Shown here: piece by piece, positions 20,299 to 27,890 of the stretch
How positions within the stretch are numbered: position 1 is the stretch's first letter
Layout: each line of letters begins with the position of its first letter
IMG/VR virus record: IMGVR_UViG_3300005096_000520
Span: 1 to 49,984 of that record
Direction: 5' to 3' (one strand)
DNA length: 49,984 nucleotides
DNA from: a virus
Program-made: the position numbers and the translations under genes
Notes under the pieces: generated by a model
The model's database searches: none
What the model saw: the letters and a program-made list of their open reading frames with translations, nothing else
What the model was told of the DNA's origin: nothing

Positions 20299-20574
20299 AT
20301 GATAATCACAAAACACTTGAAGCATAGAATGAAAGAAAGAGGAATTACCCAGGATGAAGTGATGATGACACTTCAGAATGGATGGGATGCAGAGGATGTT
20401 CAGGAAGGCACGATAGGCAAAGTCTATGTTTTTGAGTATAATAGATATTGGAAGGACAAGTTTTATCCTGAAAAGGAAGTCTCGGTATATTTCAAGTATG
20501 AAGGGGATACAAAGATACTGATAACTGCCAAGGCAAGATATGGCAGTGGTTTCCCCAGAGGAGGCAAAAAGTGA
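20299..20574 (+). CDS. DUF4258-like protein, possible toxin
   Basis: 91 residues from the ATG at 20299, one base after the preceding stop; an in-frame ATG at 20269 would overlap the upstream gene. KHLKHRMKERGITQDEVMMTL followed (in fragments) by NGWDAEDV, VYVFEYNRYW and ILITAKA is typical of DUF4258 proteins, which are distant relatives of RelE/BrnT-type toxins. Gene order RHH, DUF4258, DUF2283 and the private promoter support a small addiction-like module, though toxicity is not shown. Overlaps the next gene by 4 bases (GTGA). Confidence 0.7.
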   Translation: MIITKHLKHRMKERGITQDEVMMTLQNGWDAEDVQEGTIGKVYVFEYNRYWKDKFYPEKEVSVYFKYEGDTKILITAKARYGSGFPRGGKK

Positions 20575-20783
20575 AGATAGAATACGATTATCAGGCCGAT
20601 GCATTATACATATACTTCTGCGAATCTGGCAAGAAGGTAACAGAGACGGTTACTGTAAAGCCAGGTGTGCATGTAGACTTTGACGAGGATGGCAGAATTA
20701 TGGGGCTTGAAGTCCTGTCTGCGTCAAAGGTGATTGACAAGAAGGTTATTGAGCTTGCTTTGCCGGAAGTTATATCAGCATAA
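20571..20783 (+). CDS. DUF2283 family protein
   Basis: 70 residues from a GTG at 20571 with GAGGAGG upstream. The sequence YDYQADALYIYF, then VHVDFDEDGRIMGLEVLSASK is the DUF2283 signature and the length is usual for the family. DUF2283 genes regularly follow DUF4258 genes in bacterial genomes, and the pair is often suspected to be a toxin-antitoxin unit. The region after it (20784-20872) contains several GGTC/GACC-rich short inverted repeats around 20810-20850 but no gene. Confidence 0.85.
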   Translation: MKIEYDYQADALYIYFCESGKKVTETVTVKPGVHVDFDEDGRIMGLEVLSASKVIDKKVIELALPEVISA

Positions 20784-20872
20784 CTATAGCTGTCTTTGAC
20801 AGCCTTATTACCGGTCTCCTGACCGGTCCCGGATCCCCAGACCGGGAAAGGTGCAGGAGAAAGGAGGATTCC

Positions 20873-21058
20873 ATGAAACACGCTTTAGAAATTACCGAGA
20901 GAGATTTGAGAAAAGCTATGGTAGTAGCAAATGGCGAAGAATTGAAAGTTTTGAAGGAAGCTCTCGAATATAACCGAACGAGTCCTCAATGGCAGTGGGC
21001 CTCGGATATCTATAACAGGCTCGCAGCCAAATACGACTTATATAAGTTTGACGATTGA
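20873..21058 (+). CDS. Small hypothetical protein
   Basis: 61 residues, helical, soluble (ITERDLRKAMVVANGEELK in its first half, WASDIYNRLAAKYDLYKF at the end). Excellent ribosome site AAAGGAGG 6 bases upstream, and a strong terminator directly after the stop. No family recognised. It closes the middle transcription unit. Confidence 0.6.
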   Translation: MKHALEITERDLRKAMVVANGEELKVLKEALEYNRTSPQWQWASDIYNRLAAKYDLYKFDD

Positions 21059-21064
21059 TTTACC

Positions 21065-21099
21065 AAATGGCCCTGGGGAAACCCAGGGGCCATTTTTTT
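21065..21099 (+). terminator. Rho-independent terminator
   Basis: TGGCCCTGGG pairs with CCCAGGGGCCA around a GAAA tetraloop (one bulged G), followed by seven T. It lies immediately after the stop codon at 21058 and separates the middle operon from the next small gene and the late promoter. This is the clearest intrinsic terminator in the window. Confidence 0.9.
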
Positions 21100-21113
21100 A
21101 GTGGGAGGTACAT

Positions 21114-21413
21114 ATGATCGAACTTTACTGTAGCGCCGATCCTGAAAAAATCGGTATAATAACAGATGGAAAATTGAAACCTGAGAGACTGCAAGCACAC
21201 ATACAATCATGTGATGCTTGCAGACAAATGATCAATTTCTACGCCGAGGCCCACGAAGATTTGCGCTATCAAGATATCTATCTTGCAATCATTCATGTCA
21301 AGCAATCAATCACACTCATGGAGCAGACTAAAAGTGCATTCAAATCCAAACTCATCGCACAAGCACGAGATGAGGCCGAGAAGGCGATCAATATACTTGA
21401 AGACATCATATAA
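21114..21413 (+). CDS. Small hypothetical protein with CxxC
   Basis: 99 residues. A single HIQSCDACRQMI motif near residue 40 resembles the anti-sigma-type zinc finger (H-x3-C-x2-C), preceded by LKPERLQAHIQSC, the common pattern in short anti-sigma domains. The rest is helical. GGGAGG precedes the ATG. Lying between the terminator and the first late promoter, it could modulate transcription, but this is only suggested by the finger-like motif. Confidence 0.55.
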   Translation: MIELYCSADPEKIGIITDGKLKPERLQAHIQSCDACRQMINFYAEAHEDLRYQDIYLAIIHVKQSITLMEQTKSAFKSKLIAQARDEAEKAINILEDII

Positions 21414-21425
21414 GAAAATAAAAAC

Positions 21426-21477
21426 TGACATAAACTGACACGAAACCATAGACCTCCAGGTGCCTCTATGATATGAT
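21426..21477 (+). promoter_or_regulatory. Late promoter 1, activator-dependent type
   Basis: Shares the 19-base string GACATAAACTGACACGAAA with promoter 2 at 26366. It contains TGACA at 21426-21430 and 21436-21440, ten bases apart and so on one face of the helix. An extended -10 TGATATGAT (hexamer TATGAT 21472-21477) follows; from the first TGACA to the hexamer is 46 bases, exactly as in promoter 2. No -35 hexamer is at the proper place. This fits an activator-dependent promoter driving terminase and portal genes. Confidence 0.72.
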
Positions 21478-21551
21478 TTCTCGTAGAGGCACGGAATGCC
21501 AGATGTGGTTGGAAAGACCGCACCGGGCTTTTTGTCTTCTGGAGGTCGGCA

Positions 21552-22427
21552 CTGGCGGAAAACGGTCACAATGAAACTTTATCATTAGAGAAGCTTCTCA
21601 GAAAGCTCAAGGTCAACGTAGCTCAAAAACTCGTTGGCGGAGATACCGGTCTTGCCTCTGAGCTTGAACGCATACATGACCTTGAGCGCCGGCTTGCACT
21701 TGAGAAGGCAAGGCAGTCCGAAGCTGACCAGGTCGCCTCTGAAGCCCCCGGAACAGACTCCACCCTTGAGCGGCTCAAGGTAAGGCGTCGCAAATACACC
21801 CTCTCTGAAGCAGCCCTCCAGGCAAGACAGGAAAATGCCCGTAAATCAACAGGTCCCACAACTCCCGAAGGCAAGGCCGTCAGTGCCCGCAACGCCTGGA
21901 AGCATGGCAAATATGCCCGGTCTTTCGTTATGCGTTACATGAGGCCCTGCAAGTCCACCTGTCCGCAGTATCCCTGCAGCATCGTTGAAGAGGGGAGAAC
22001 TGCTCCTGGAGGGGAGTGCCTTGAAAAGGAGCATGTGGTTGAGGCTTTCAACGCAATACTGAAGGCAGCCCTCAATCAGCAATTCGATGAGTTCAACGCC
22101 CTTGCAGCCCTCGAGGTTGCAAAGAACATAGAGATAGTGAGGAAGCTTCAGGAGGCGGTGCTTGATGATGGCGTCGTTGTCTATTCTGAGAAGGTCGATA
22201 AAGACGGAAACGTCATCGGCAAGGAACTCAAGCCCCATCCCGCCCTTCTGGCCCTTCCAAAGCTTATAGCAGACCTCGGCCTTACGCCGCAGGAGATGAT
22301 GATCACACCCCGGCAGCTTGCCCGGGCGGGCAGGGAGGACGACGGCATCAAGAGTATTGCCGACCTTATGAGCGCGATTGGAACTAACCTGAAGGGCAAG
22401 AAGGATGAAGATGACAGCAGTGGCTGA
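21552..22427 (+). CDS. Terminase small subunit, probable CTG start
   Basis: About 291 residues. The coding frame runs from 21477 to 22427 but the first ATG is only at 21930, well inside conserved sequence. The piece before it (RKSTGPTTPEGKAVSARNAWKHG, read in two parts) is the GPxTPEGKA...N..KHG signature of phage small terminases, so the start must be upstream. No ATG, GTG or TTG occurs in frame there; a CTG at 21552 has GGAGG six bases before it and is the best candidate. The N-terminal 90 residues are a coiled, charged helix; a Cys cluster CKSTCPQYPC follows the signature. It would bind the packaging site and present DNA to the large subunit, whose gene overlaps by 23 bases. Confidence 0.75.
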   Translation: MAENGHNETLSLEKLLRKLKVNVAQKLVGGDTGLASELERIHDLERRLALEKARQSEADQVASEAPGTDSTLERLKVRRRKYTLSEAALQARQENARKSTGPTTPEGKAVSARNAWKHGKYARSFVMRYMRPCKSTCPQYPCSIVEEGRTAPGGECLEKEHVVEAFNAILKAALNQQFDEFNALAALEVAKNIEIVRKLQEAVLDDGVVVYSEKVDKDGNVIGKELKPHPALLALPKLIADLGLTPQEMMITPRQLARAGREDDGIKSIADLMSAIGTNLKGKKDEDDSSG

Positions 22428-24246
22428 TATGGAACCCCTGAAAATCGATGATCTCAAAAAAGGGATCCTTGTCCCCGAGAAGGACTTCGAGAGGTTCCTT
22501 CAGCGGTTCGATTGGACATGGCACCAGATAAGCCGCGGCGAATTTCCTGCTCCCTTCAGCAGCCTTGACGAGTTCCAGCTCGCCTGTATCTGTGCGGATC
22601 CGGTATTATGGACAACTGCCTTTTTGAGGGAACCTGAAGACCCGGACCATAAAGAACCATATGCCCTATGGGACTACCAGAAGGAATCCCTCAGATATCC
22701 TGGACATACGATACATAAATGCGGCGCAGAGGTCGGTAAGACAAGGGAAATCGTCGCTTACGCTCTCTGGAAGGCATATACTACCCGGAATGGATCTGCT
22801 CTGATCGGGGCACCACAACAGACTCATCTTGATGAAATCATTGAGGCAATATATGATCAGATGCTATGGAATCTTGATCTCAAAAGCGCCCTTGTCAGAT
22901 GGAAAAAGCATCCGCACCATGCCTTCTATTTCTCAAACCGATTCAAAGTAGACTTCAGACCCTCCGGGCATGACGGGGAGGCCTACAGGGGAGTCCATGC
23001 AAGAACCTTTGCAATCAAGGACGAGGCGGTTAAGGATAAAAACAAAAAGCAATGGTCAGAGTTCTGGCGGGCAATCAAGCCGGGATGTATTGCAAAGATA
23101 TACTCTGTGCCCGACGGAGACCGTTCTTGCGAATTCCACAAGCTGGCACAGAGGGCAAAGAGCACCAAGAAAGAAGAGGAGGTGCAGATTGAATCATTCC
23201 AGGATGTTTCACGCCATGTCAAAAATATTAAGTTCAAGCTTTTCCACTGGCCGAAAACCATCATGCCGGCTCCTTACTGGTCGGAGGAGCGCCGGAAGTT
23301 CTATATCGAACAGTACGGTGGAGAGGATTCTCCGGAATACAGGCACAATGTCCTCGGAGAGGACGGCGATCCAGAGAATACTGTCTTCCCGTGGCATCAG
23401 TTCAAACTCTGCATAAAGGATATCCCCGAGTACAGGGGGGTCAAGGTACTTGTTGACTCCTCGCACGGAGAGGTCAGGGTTACCGGCTACAAATGCGAAT
23501 ATGTCCCCGGAGAGGATGGCCCGGTGCCGAGAGAAGTAATACTGCTGGATACGACATTCAGTGTCTCTGAATTCTTTGAGCTGGATGACAGCGGCGAATC
23601 AGAGTTCAAGAGATTCATCAGGAATTTCTATATCAGCATGCCGGGGCTCAAGCGTGGCGGTGGTGATTTCGGGTTCAGCTCTGATCCGACGGAGATAATC
23701 GTCAAGCTCATACTCGGCAGAAGGGAGCGCACAGTTGCGAGGCTCCAGCTCAGGCATGTCACTTACGACCAGCAGTGCCAGGCCCTTGATGCAATCGACG
23801 ATATTTACGGGCCTGATATTATCTGGGGTACCGACTTCGGCAATGCCGGCTCTGCTGTGGCTCACGACCTTCAGGGGCTGCAGATATATGAGCAGAAGGG
23901 ATATGACGAAAGACTCAGGGGATTCATGTTTGAGTCCACGACTGAGAATGTGAATGAAGACGGGGAGCCGATCATTGATTCCAAGACCGGCAAGCCCGCC
24001 AGGATCACACTGAAGGAGCTGTCAACGGATATTCTCGTCAAAAAGATGCAGCGCCAGGAGCTGGAGTATCCCCCTGATCCGGATTTTGCATTCTTCTATC
24101 CGAATCATACCTGCCGACAGGGGAGCAAACACAGGATCTACAAAAAAGAAGACGACCATCTTATTGATGCAGACAGGGTGCAGGTACTTGCTCATCTACT
24201 CTATGAACCGGTTGAGGATCTCTTTTCAGTGGGGGCAGGGTATTGA
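22405..24246 (+). CDS. Terminase large subunit
   Basis: 613 residues. It packages DNA into the prohead by ATP hydrolysis and cuts the concatemer. Walker A is GAEVGKT near residue 107; the Walker B-like acid is in FAIKDEAV near 202; VDSSHGEV, GDFGFSSDPTE and the WGTDFGN block carry acidic residues expected for the RNase H-like nuclease domain. Length is normal for a two-domain terminase. Its start overlaps the small subunit gene and its TGA overlaps the TTG of the portal gene, so packaging and portal proteins are made from one message begun at late promoter 1. Confidence 0.9.
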   Translation: MKMTAVADMEPLKIDDLKKGILVPEKDFERFLQRFDWTWHQISRGEFPAPFSSLDEFQLACICADPVLWTTAFLREPEDPDHKEPYALWDYQKESLRYPGHTIHKCGAEVGKTREIVAYALWKAYTTRNGSALIGAPQQTHLDEIIEAIYDQMLWNLDLKSALVRWKKHPHHAFYFSNRFKVDFRPSGHDGEAYRGVHARTFAIKDEAVKDKNKKQWSEFWRAIKPGCIAKIYSVPDGDRSCEFHKLAQRAKSTKKEEEVQIESFQDVSRHVKNIKFKLFHWPKTIMPAPYWSEERRKFYIEQYGGEDSPEYRHNVLGEDGDPENTVFPWHQFKLCIKDIPEYRGVKVLVDSSHGEVRVTGYKCEYVPGEDGPVPREVILLDTTFSVSEFFELDDSGESEFKRFIRNFYISMPGLKRGGGDFGFSSDPTEIIVKLILGRRERTVARLQLRHVTYDQQCQALDAIDDIYGPDIIWGTDFGNAGSAVAHDLQGLQIYEQKGYDERLRGFMFESTTENVNEDGEPIIDSKTGKPARITLKELSTDILVKKMQRQELEYPPDPDFAFFYPNHTCRQGSKHRIYKKEDDHLIDADRVQVLAHLLYEPVEDLFSVGAGY

Positions 24247-26297
24247 GAATATTCGGATTCGAGATAAAGAAAGCGACACCGACAGCGGTTTTCAGGTCCC
24301 AGCTTAGACCCTCCAACGGCCAGGGACCATATACCCGGTATTTCAGAAACTGGGTCCCCCGGAAAGTAGAGACAGATTTCTACGAGGTATTACGCGAGGC
24401 GATCCCGATTATTGATGCAGCTATATGGAGACTCGTGTCTCTTGACGGGCATATTGTTGTCAAGGGCAATAATGAAGCCATGGTTGACGAGATAAGGGAC
24501 TGGATGGAGGATGTGAAAGTCAATGATATGCAGAAGGGGCTTCAATCCTTCCACCAAAACATTACGAACGAGGCCTTTGAGCAGGGATTCGGCCTCGGGG
24601 AGTTCATCACGGATAGTAAACGCACAAACATTATCCAGCTCCGGGTGGCTGACTCAAAGACCATAAAATTCGCCCGCAAAAATTCCAGTATAGAGATATA
24701 CCAAAAAGCAGATGGAGACCTCGACTGGAGACTCTTGAAACCTGACAACCTCCTCTACTTTTCGGTCAATAATGAAAACCAGAACCCATACGGAACATCG
24801 ATCATGCGGTCGATGGAATTCGTCTCAAAGATTCTGGTGACGATGCATAATTCTTTGCTGAATGTTTGGGAGCGGTTCGGGGACCCTTCTTTTCAGATTA
24901 CCTACAAGGCGGGTAAGCGCACCCTCGGCGCTGATACGCTTGAGCAGAGGCGGCAGAAGATAGCAGAAGAGTTTGATACTTCTGTGAGGAAGAAAAGAGA
25001 AGGACAATCCATGGATTTCGTCTCCGTAATAGACAAGGACTCTGATTTTGAGATAAAGGTCATCGGGGCAGAGGGGCAGGTACTCGAGATGGAGGTTCCG
25101 GCCCGGCACGTGCTGGAACAGATCGTATCCAAGACAGGGCTGCCGCCCTGGATGCTCGGACTCCACTGGTCCACGACGGAGAGAATGGCCGACAAAGAGG
25201 TGACCATGCTCCTGCAGGATGTGACAACCCGGCAGGCGGCAAAATTGCCGTTTTTCGAGCGCTTGATCAGCACACAGCTCCTGCTGATGGGCAGGACCTG
25301 GAAACGTGGCGACTGGTGGATAGAGTTCGAAACCGCCAACCTGCATGACATCGAGAAACAGGCCCGCGCGAGGTTCCTGAACGCCCAGGCGGATATGTAT
25401 TACCTGAATGCAGGGATACCGATAGATGAAATACCCAAAAAGAGCCAGCGGGCAGAAGTAAGCAAGAAGGGGCAGAAGTCACATGGTGGATCGGAATCAT
25501 GTGGATGTCAGAAGGTACACCATGAGGGCTGCAAGGAACTTAGAAGACCTTTTGACTGGCCGGATCTGGACAAGGCAGAGCACGATTACGAAAATGAGTT
25601 GAAGTACGACTGGTCGGAGCTGAGAGACAAGGTATTCATGATTCTTGGGTTTGATACCGAGGTTGACCTCGGCAAGCAGGAGATACCGGCAGAGGAGGCA
25701 TTCAGGTATACGGAAGAGCAGAGGGCTGCAATCATGAAGGCCCTGAGAGACTGGGTCGATGAATACGATCCAGCAAAGTTTGAGGACTCTGCTGTCAAAT
25801 TCTACTACGACCTTGCCTATTCTCTCGGCCTCATACAGGCAGCAATTATGGTAGGGGCAGAGAGACCGATCCTTGACATCATCAGAAACAGCGAGATACT
25901 CAAGGAGCTGTATGCTACCGGCTTTGAGCTTGTAAAGAATAGGGCAACGCTTCACATTGTGAACAAGATTCTCCCTGAACTCGACGCCATGGTCATTGTT
26001 GGAACAAATCCGAAAATTGTGGCACAGAGGCTGAAGCAGCTTTTCGGCAATGCAAATTCTGACTGGGAACGCCTGGCCCGCTCAGAGCTTGCCATGGCTG
26101 CAGAGAAGGCAAAGCTCGATGAGTGGAAGGAGTGGAAAGTAAGGATGGTGGAGTTCACTCCTGCACCTGATGCGTGCCCGATCTGCATGGCCCTGGAAGG
26201 AGACTATGAGATCGAAAATGTGCCGGTGCCTGTTGAGGATACCCATCCCAGGTGCAGATGTTCAACGAGGCCCTCGGAAAGTGAGGTTGAGGGATGA
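24243..26297 (+). CDS. Portal protein (DUF935, Mu Gp29 type) fused to a MuF-like head morphogenesis domain
   Basis: 684 residues from a TTG overlapping the terminase stop. Residues about 20-400 match Mu-type portals: TRYFRNWVPRKVETDFYEVL (in part), GFGLGEF, NENQNPYGTSIMRSMEF and KTGLPPWMLGLHWSTTERM-like blocks. From about 560 on it changes to a minor head protein domain: RLARSELAMAAEKAKLDEW, then APDACPICMALEGD and THPRCRCSTRP, the Cys/His end typical of Mu F/SPP1 gp7. Mu encodes these as separate genes (29 and 30); here they are one polypeptide, joined by a Cys-rich linker (CGCQKVHHEGCKEL, near 420). The portal would form the head vertex; the MuF part is probably on every subunit rather than a few copies. 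Confidence 0.9.
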   Translation: MRIFGFEIKKATPTAVFRSQLRPSNGQGPYTRYFRNWVPRKVETDFYEVLREAIPIIDAAIWRLVSLDGHIVVKGNNEAMVDEIRDWMEDVKVNDMQKGLQSFHQNITNEAFEQGFGLGEFITDSKRTNIIQLRVADSKTIKFARKNSSIEIYQKADGDLDWRLLKPDNLLYFSVNNENQNPYGTSIMRSMEFVSKILVTMHNSLLNVWERFGDPSFQITYKAGKRTLGADTLEQRRQKIAEEFDTSVRKKREGQSMDFVSVIDKDSDFEIKVIGAEGQVLEMEVPARHVLEQIVSKTGLPPWMLGLHWSTTERMADKEVTMLLQDVTTRQAAKLPFFERLISTQLLLMGRTWKRGDWWIEFETANLHDIEKQARARFLNAQADMYYLNAGIPIDEIPKKSQRAEVSKKGQKSHGGSESCGCQKVHHEGCKELRRPFDWPDLDKAEHDYENELKYDWSELRDKVFMILGFDTEVDLGKQEIPAEEAFRYTEEQRAAIMKALRDWVDEYDPAKFEDSAVKFYYDLAYSLGLIQAAIMVGAERPILDIIRNSEILKELYATGFELVKNRATLHIVNKILPELDAMVIVGTNPKIVAQRLKQLFGNANSDWERLARSELAMAAEKAKLDEWKEWKVRMVEFTPAPDACPICMALEGDYEIENVPVPVEDTHPRCRCSTRPSESEVEG

Positions 26298-26368
26298 ACG
26301 TGAGATGTCCATATTGTGGAGAGATTTATGAACCGGATTTCGGGTTATGCCCAAGATGCAGAAATTGA
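26294..26368 (+). CDS. 24-residue zinc-ribbon microprotein
   Basis: Starts on the ATGA overlap with the portal stop and reads MNVRCPYCGEIYEPDFGLCP with the end RCRN. The two CxxC knuckles, CPYC and CPRC, 14 residues apart, are a minimal rubredoxin-like zinc ribbon. Its TGA overlaps the first TGACA box of late promoter 2. It is too short for usual gene calls, but perfect zinc spacing and coupling to the portal gene make it likely to be translated. Function unknown. Confidence 0.5.
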   Translation: MNVRCPYCGEIYEPDFGLCPRCRN

Positions 26369-26417
26369 CATAAACTGACACGAAAGTATCGAATTTTCAG
26401 ACTATATCTGCTATAAA
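26366..26417 (+). promoter_or_regulatory. Late promoter 2, activator-dependent type
   Basis: Same layout as 21426-21477: TGACA boxes at 26366-26370 and 26376-26380 followed by CGAAA, then an extended -10 TGCTATAAA (hexamer TATAAA 26412-26417), 46 bases from the first box. No -35 hexamer. Between the fixed parts the sequence differs from promoter 1, so conservation is confined to likely functional elements. Downstream, ACCGGGCTTTTT occurs in both leaders (26427 here, 21522 in promoter 1). It would drive scaffold, capsid and later genes. Confidence 0.75.
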
Positions 26418-26466
26418 TTAAGCAATACCGGGCTTTTTTGTTTCAGAAAAAATGATGGAGGTGAAT

Positions 26467-26769
26467 ATGAAATCAAGAGATATGAAGGCAGAAGATGCGA
26501 AGATCAAAATCCTGGAACTGACGACTCCAGATGAGATCCTCTTCTTCATCGAAGGAGACAACCGTAAGGGGGTGATCACGACGGCTGACGAGCGTCTGAA
26601 GGAGCTTGGTCATAACGGCCTCAAGCACGGCCAGACAGCAAAGTTTACGGATACGGAAAAAGATTTCAAGGGCTCCGGGGTTGAGGGAAAGAAGGAGGCA
26701 GAAGAGAAGGACCATGTCACCTGTGAGGATGTGATTGAGAGACTCAGGGCCAAGGGCGTAAAGATATGA
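26467..26769 (+). CDS. Hypothetical protein before the capsid protease
   Basis: 100 residues from the ATG at 26467, with GGAGGTG 4-5 bases upstream; an in-frame ATG at 26452 has no site. Charged, probably partly disordered in its middle (KFTDTEKDFKGSGVEGKKEAEEK). First gene after late promoter 2, overlapping the protease gene by 4 bases (ATGA). No family recognised; may be a head accessory protein. Confidence 0.6.
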   Translation: MKSRDMKAEDAKIKILELTTPDEILFFIEGDNRKGVITTADERLKELGHNGLKHGQTAKFTDTEKDFKGSGVEGKKEAEEKDHVTCEDVIERLRAKGVKI

Positions 26770-27842
26770 AAAAGATATACAGGAAGATACAGGTCCTCAA
26801 GGCTGCAGACATGGGGGCGGAAATATCCCCTGAGATGCTTGCGAAGATCAATGCGTATACATTGAAGGAACTCTCTGCTGAAGATGTATATGTCAGAAAG
26901 TTTCTTCTCGCCCATAATGCCATCGACAGGGACAACGAGCGTTTCCCTGAGGCATTGATAGATGAGTTCGCAGATACCCTGCCGGGCAAGGGTTTTCTCA
27001 TAGGCCACGAGCGGCCCGGCCCTGGGAGGGGACTGTTCTTTGACGCCGCTACAGAGGAGATGCCCCCGGAAAGGTTTGTCGAGCTTACAGGTGAGACACC
27101 GAGATTACCGGCTGGGGTAGAGACCGTCAAGGTCCTCTGGGGCTGGATGTATCTGTTGAGAGAAGCTTTCAACGAGGAGATCATGGCGAACCTGGACGCC
27201 GGCATATACCGGCATGTGTCGATAGGTTTCAGGGCTGCTGATCTTAACGCAGTCAAGGCAGATCCGAACGGAGCAGTTCTGTACTGGGAATATGTACCGC
27301 CGGGCGAGGCCACAGAGGGGTCGTTAGTCTGGCTCGGGGCTCAACCAGGCGCAACAGCCCAGAAGGCACAGAAGACAGAGTCCGGGGATATAGATACCGA
27401 GAAAAAAGGAGGTAAGGAGATGAATGAATTTCTGAAAAGATTGTCATTGAAGCTCGGCAAGACGTTCTCTGAAGATAACGCCGAAGACGAGATCATGGCG
27501 ATTTTCAATGAGAAGGATGCGAAGCTCAAAGAGCTTGAAAACAAGGTAGCCGAGCTTGAACCTCTCGCTGCAGATGGCAGGGCCTACAGGAAGGAGCTCG
27601 TCGATTCCTATGTCACTCTCAGGACCAAGCTTGAGGAGCTGCCCGCGGATGACGAGAACAGACAGAAACAGGCCCGCGAGATTGCCGCCGGCTTTCCTGT
27701 CGAGTTTCTGAAGTCAGAAGTTGAAGTGCTTCAGAAGCGAGTCGAGGAGAAATTCCCCGATGAGGGCCAGTTGAAGGGCGGGGATCCAGACAATCGGGAC
27801 AAGAATGCAAAGACAAATCCACTCGTGCCTGACGATGATTGA
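26766..27842 (+). CDS. Prohead protease-scaffold fusion protein (Mu gpI-like)
   Basis: 358 residues. Residues 1-190 are a prohead protease of the Mu I/HK97 gp4-like type: KFLLAHNAIDRDNERFPEAL opens the fold; IGHERPGPGRG and YRHVSIGFRAADL hold the likely catalytic His and Ser. The second part (about 219-358) is a scaffold: a predicted coiled coil (KLKELENKVAELEPLA) and an acidic, flexible tail ending in VPDDD. The protease cleaves scaffold and itself during maturation. An internal ATG with its own strong ribosome site starts the scaffold alone (see 27420). Overlaps its upstream neighbour by 4 bases. Confidence 0.85.
   Translation: MKKIYRKIQVLKAADMGAEISPEMLAKINAYTLKELSAEDVYVRKFLLAHNAIDRDNERFPEALIDEFADTLPGKGFLIGHERPGPGRGLFFDAATEEMPPERFVELTGETPRLPAGVETVKVLWGWMYLLREAFNEEIMANLDAGIYRHVSIGFRAADLNAVKADPNGAVLYWEYVPPGEATEGSLVWLGAQPGATAQKAQKTESGDIDTEKKGGKEMNEFLKRLSLKLGKTFSEDNAEDEIMAIFNEKDAKLKELENKVAELEPLAADGRAYRKELVDSYVTLRTKLEELPADDENRQKQAREIAAGFPVEFLKSEVEVLQKRVEEKFPDEGQLKGGDPDNRDKNAKTNPLVPDDD
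27420..27842 (+). CDS. Nested scaffold protein (Mu gpZ-like internal start)
   Basis: In-frame internal gene of the protease-scaffold frame: ATG at codon 219 (MNEFLKRLSLKLGK), with GGAGG at 27408-27412 seven bases upstream, plus a nearer AAGGAG. The product would be 140 residues: helix, coiled coil and acidic tail, with the protease removed. Mu (I/Z) and lambda (C/Nu3) make their scaffold exactly this way, so production of extra scaffold from the nested start is expected. It is not a separate reading frame. Confidence 0.78.
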   Translation: MNEFLKRLSLKLGKTFSEDNAEDEIMAIFNEKDAKLKELENKVAELEPLAADGRAYRKELVDSYVTLRTKLEELPADDENRQKQAREIAAGFPVEFLKSEVEVLQKRVEEKFPDEGQLKGGDPDNRDKNAKTNPLVPDDD

Positions 27843-27890
27843 TGATCGCTGAGACGGATCAGAAAATCAAATAAAGAAGGAGGTTAAAGG

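Noticed and set aside
24349-24360. AAACTGGGTCC in the portal gene, matching the CRISPR repeat 5' part
   Set aside because: An 11-base match in coding sequence without the hairpin; most likely chance.
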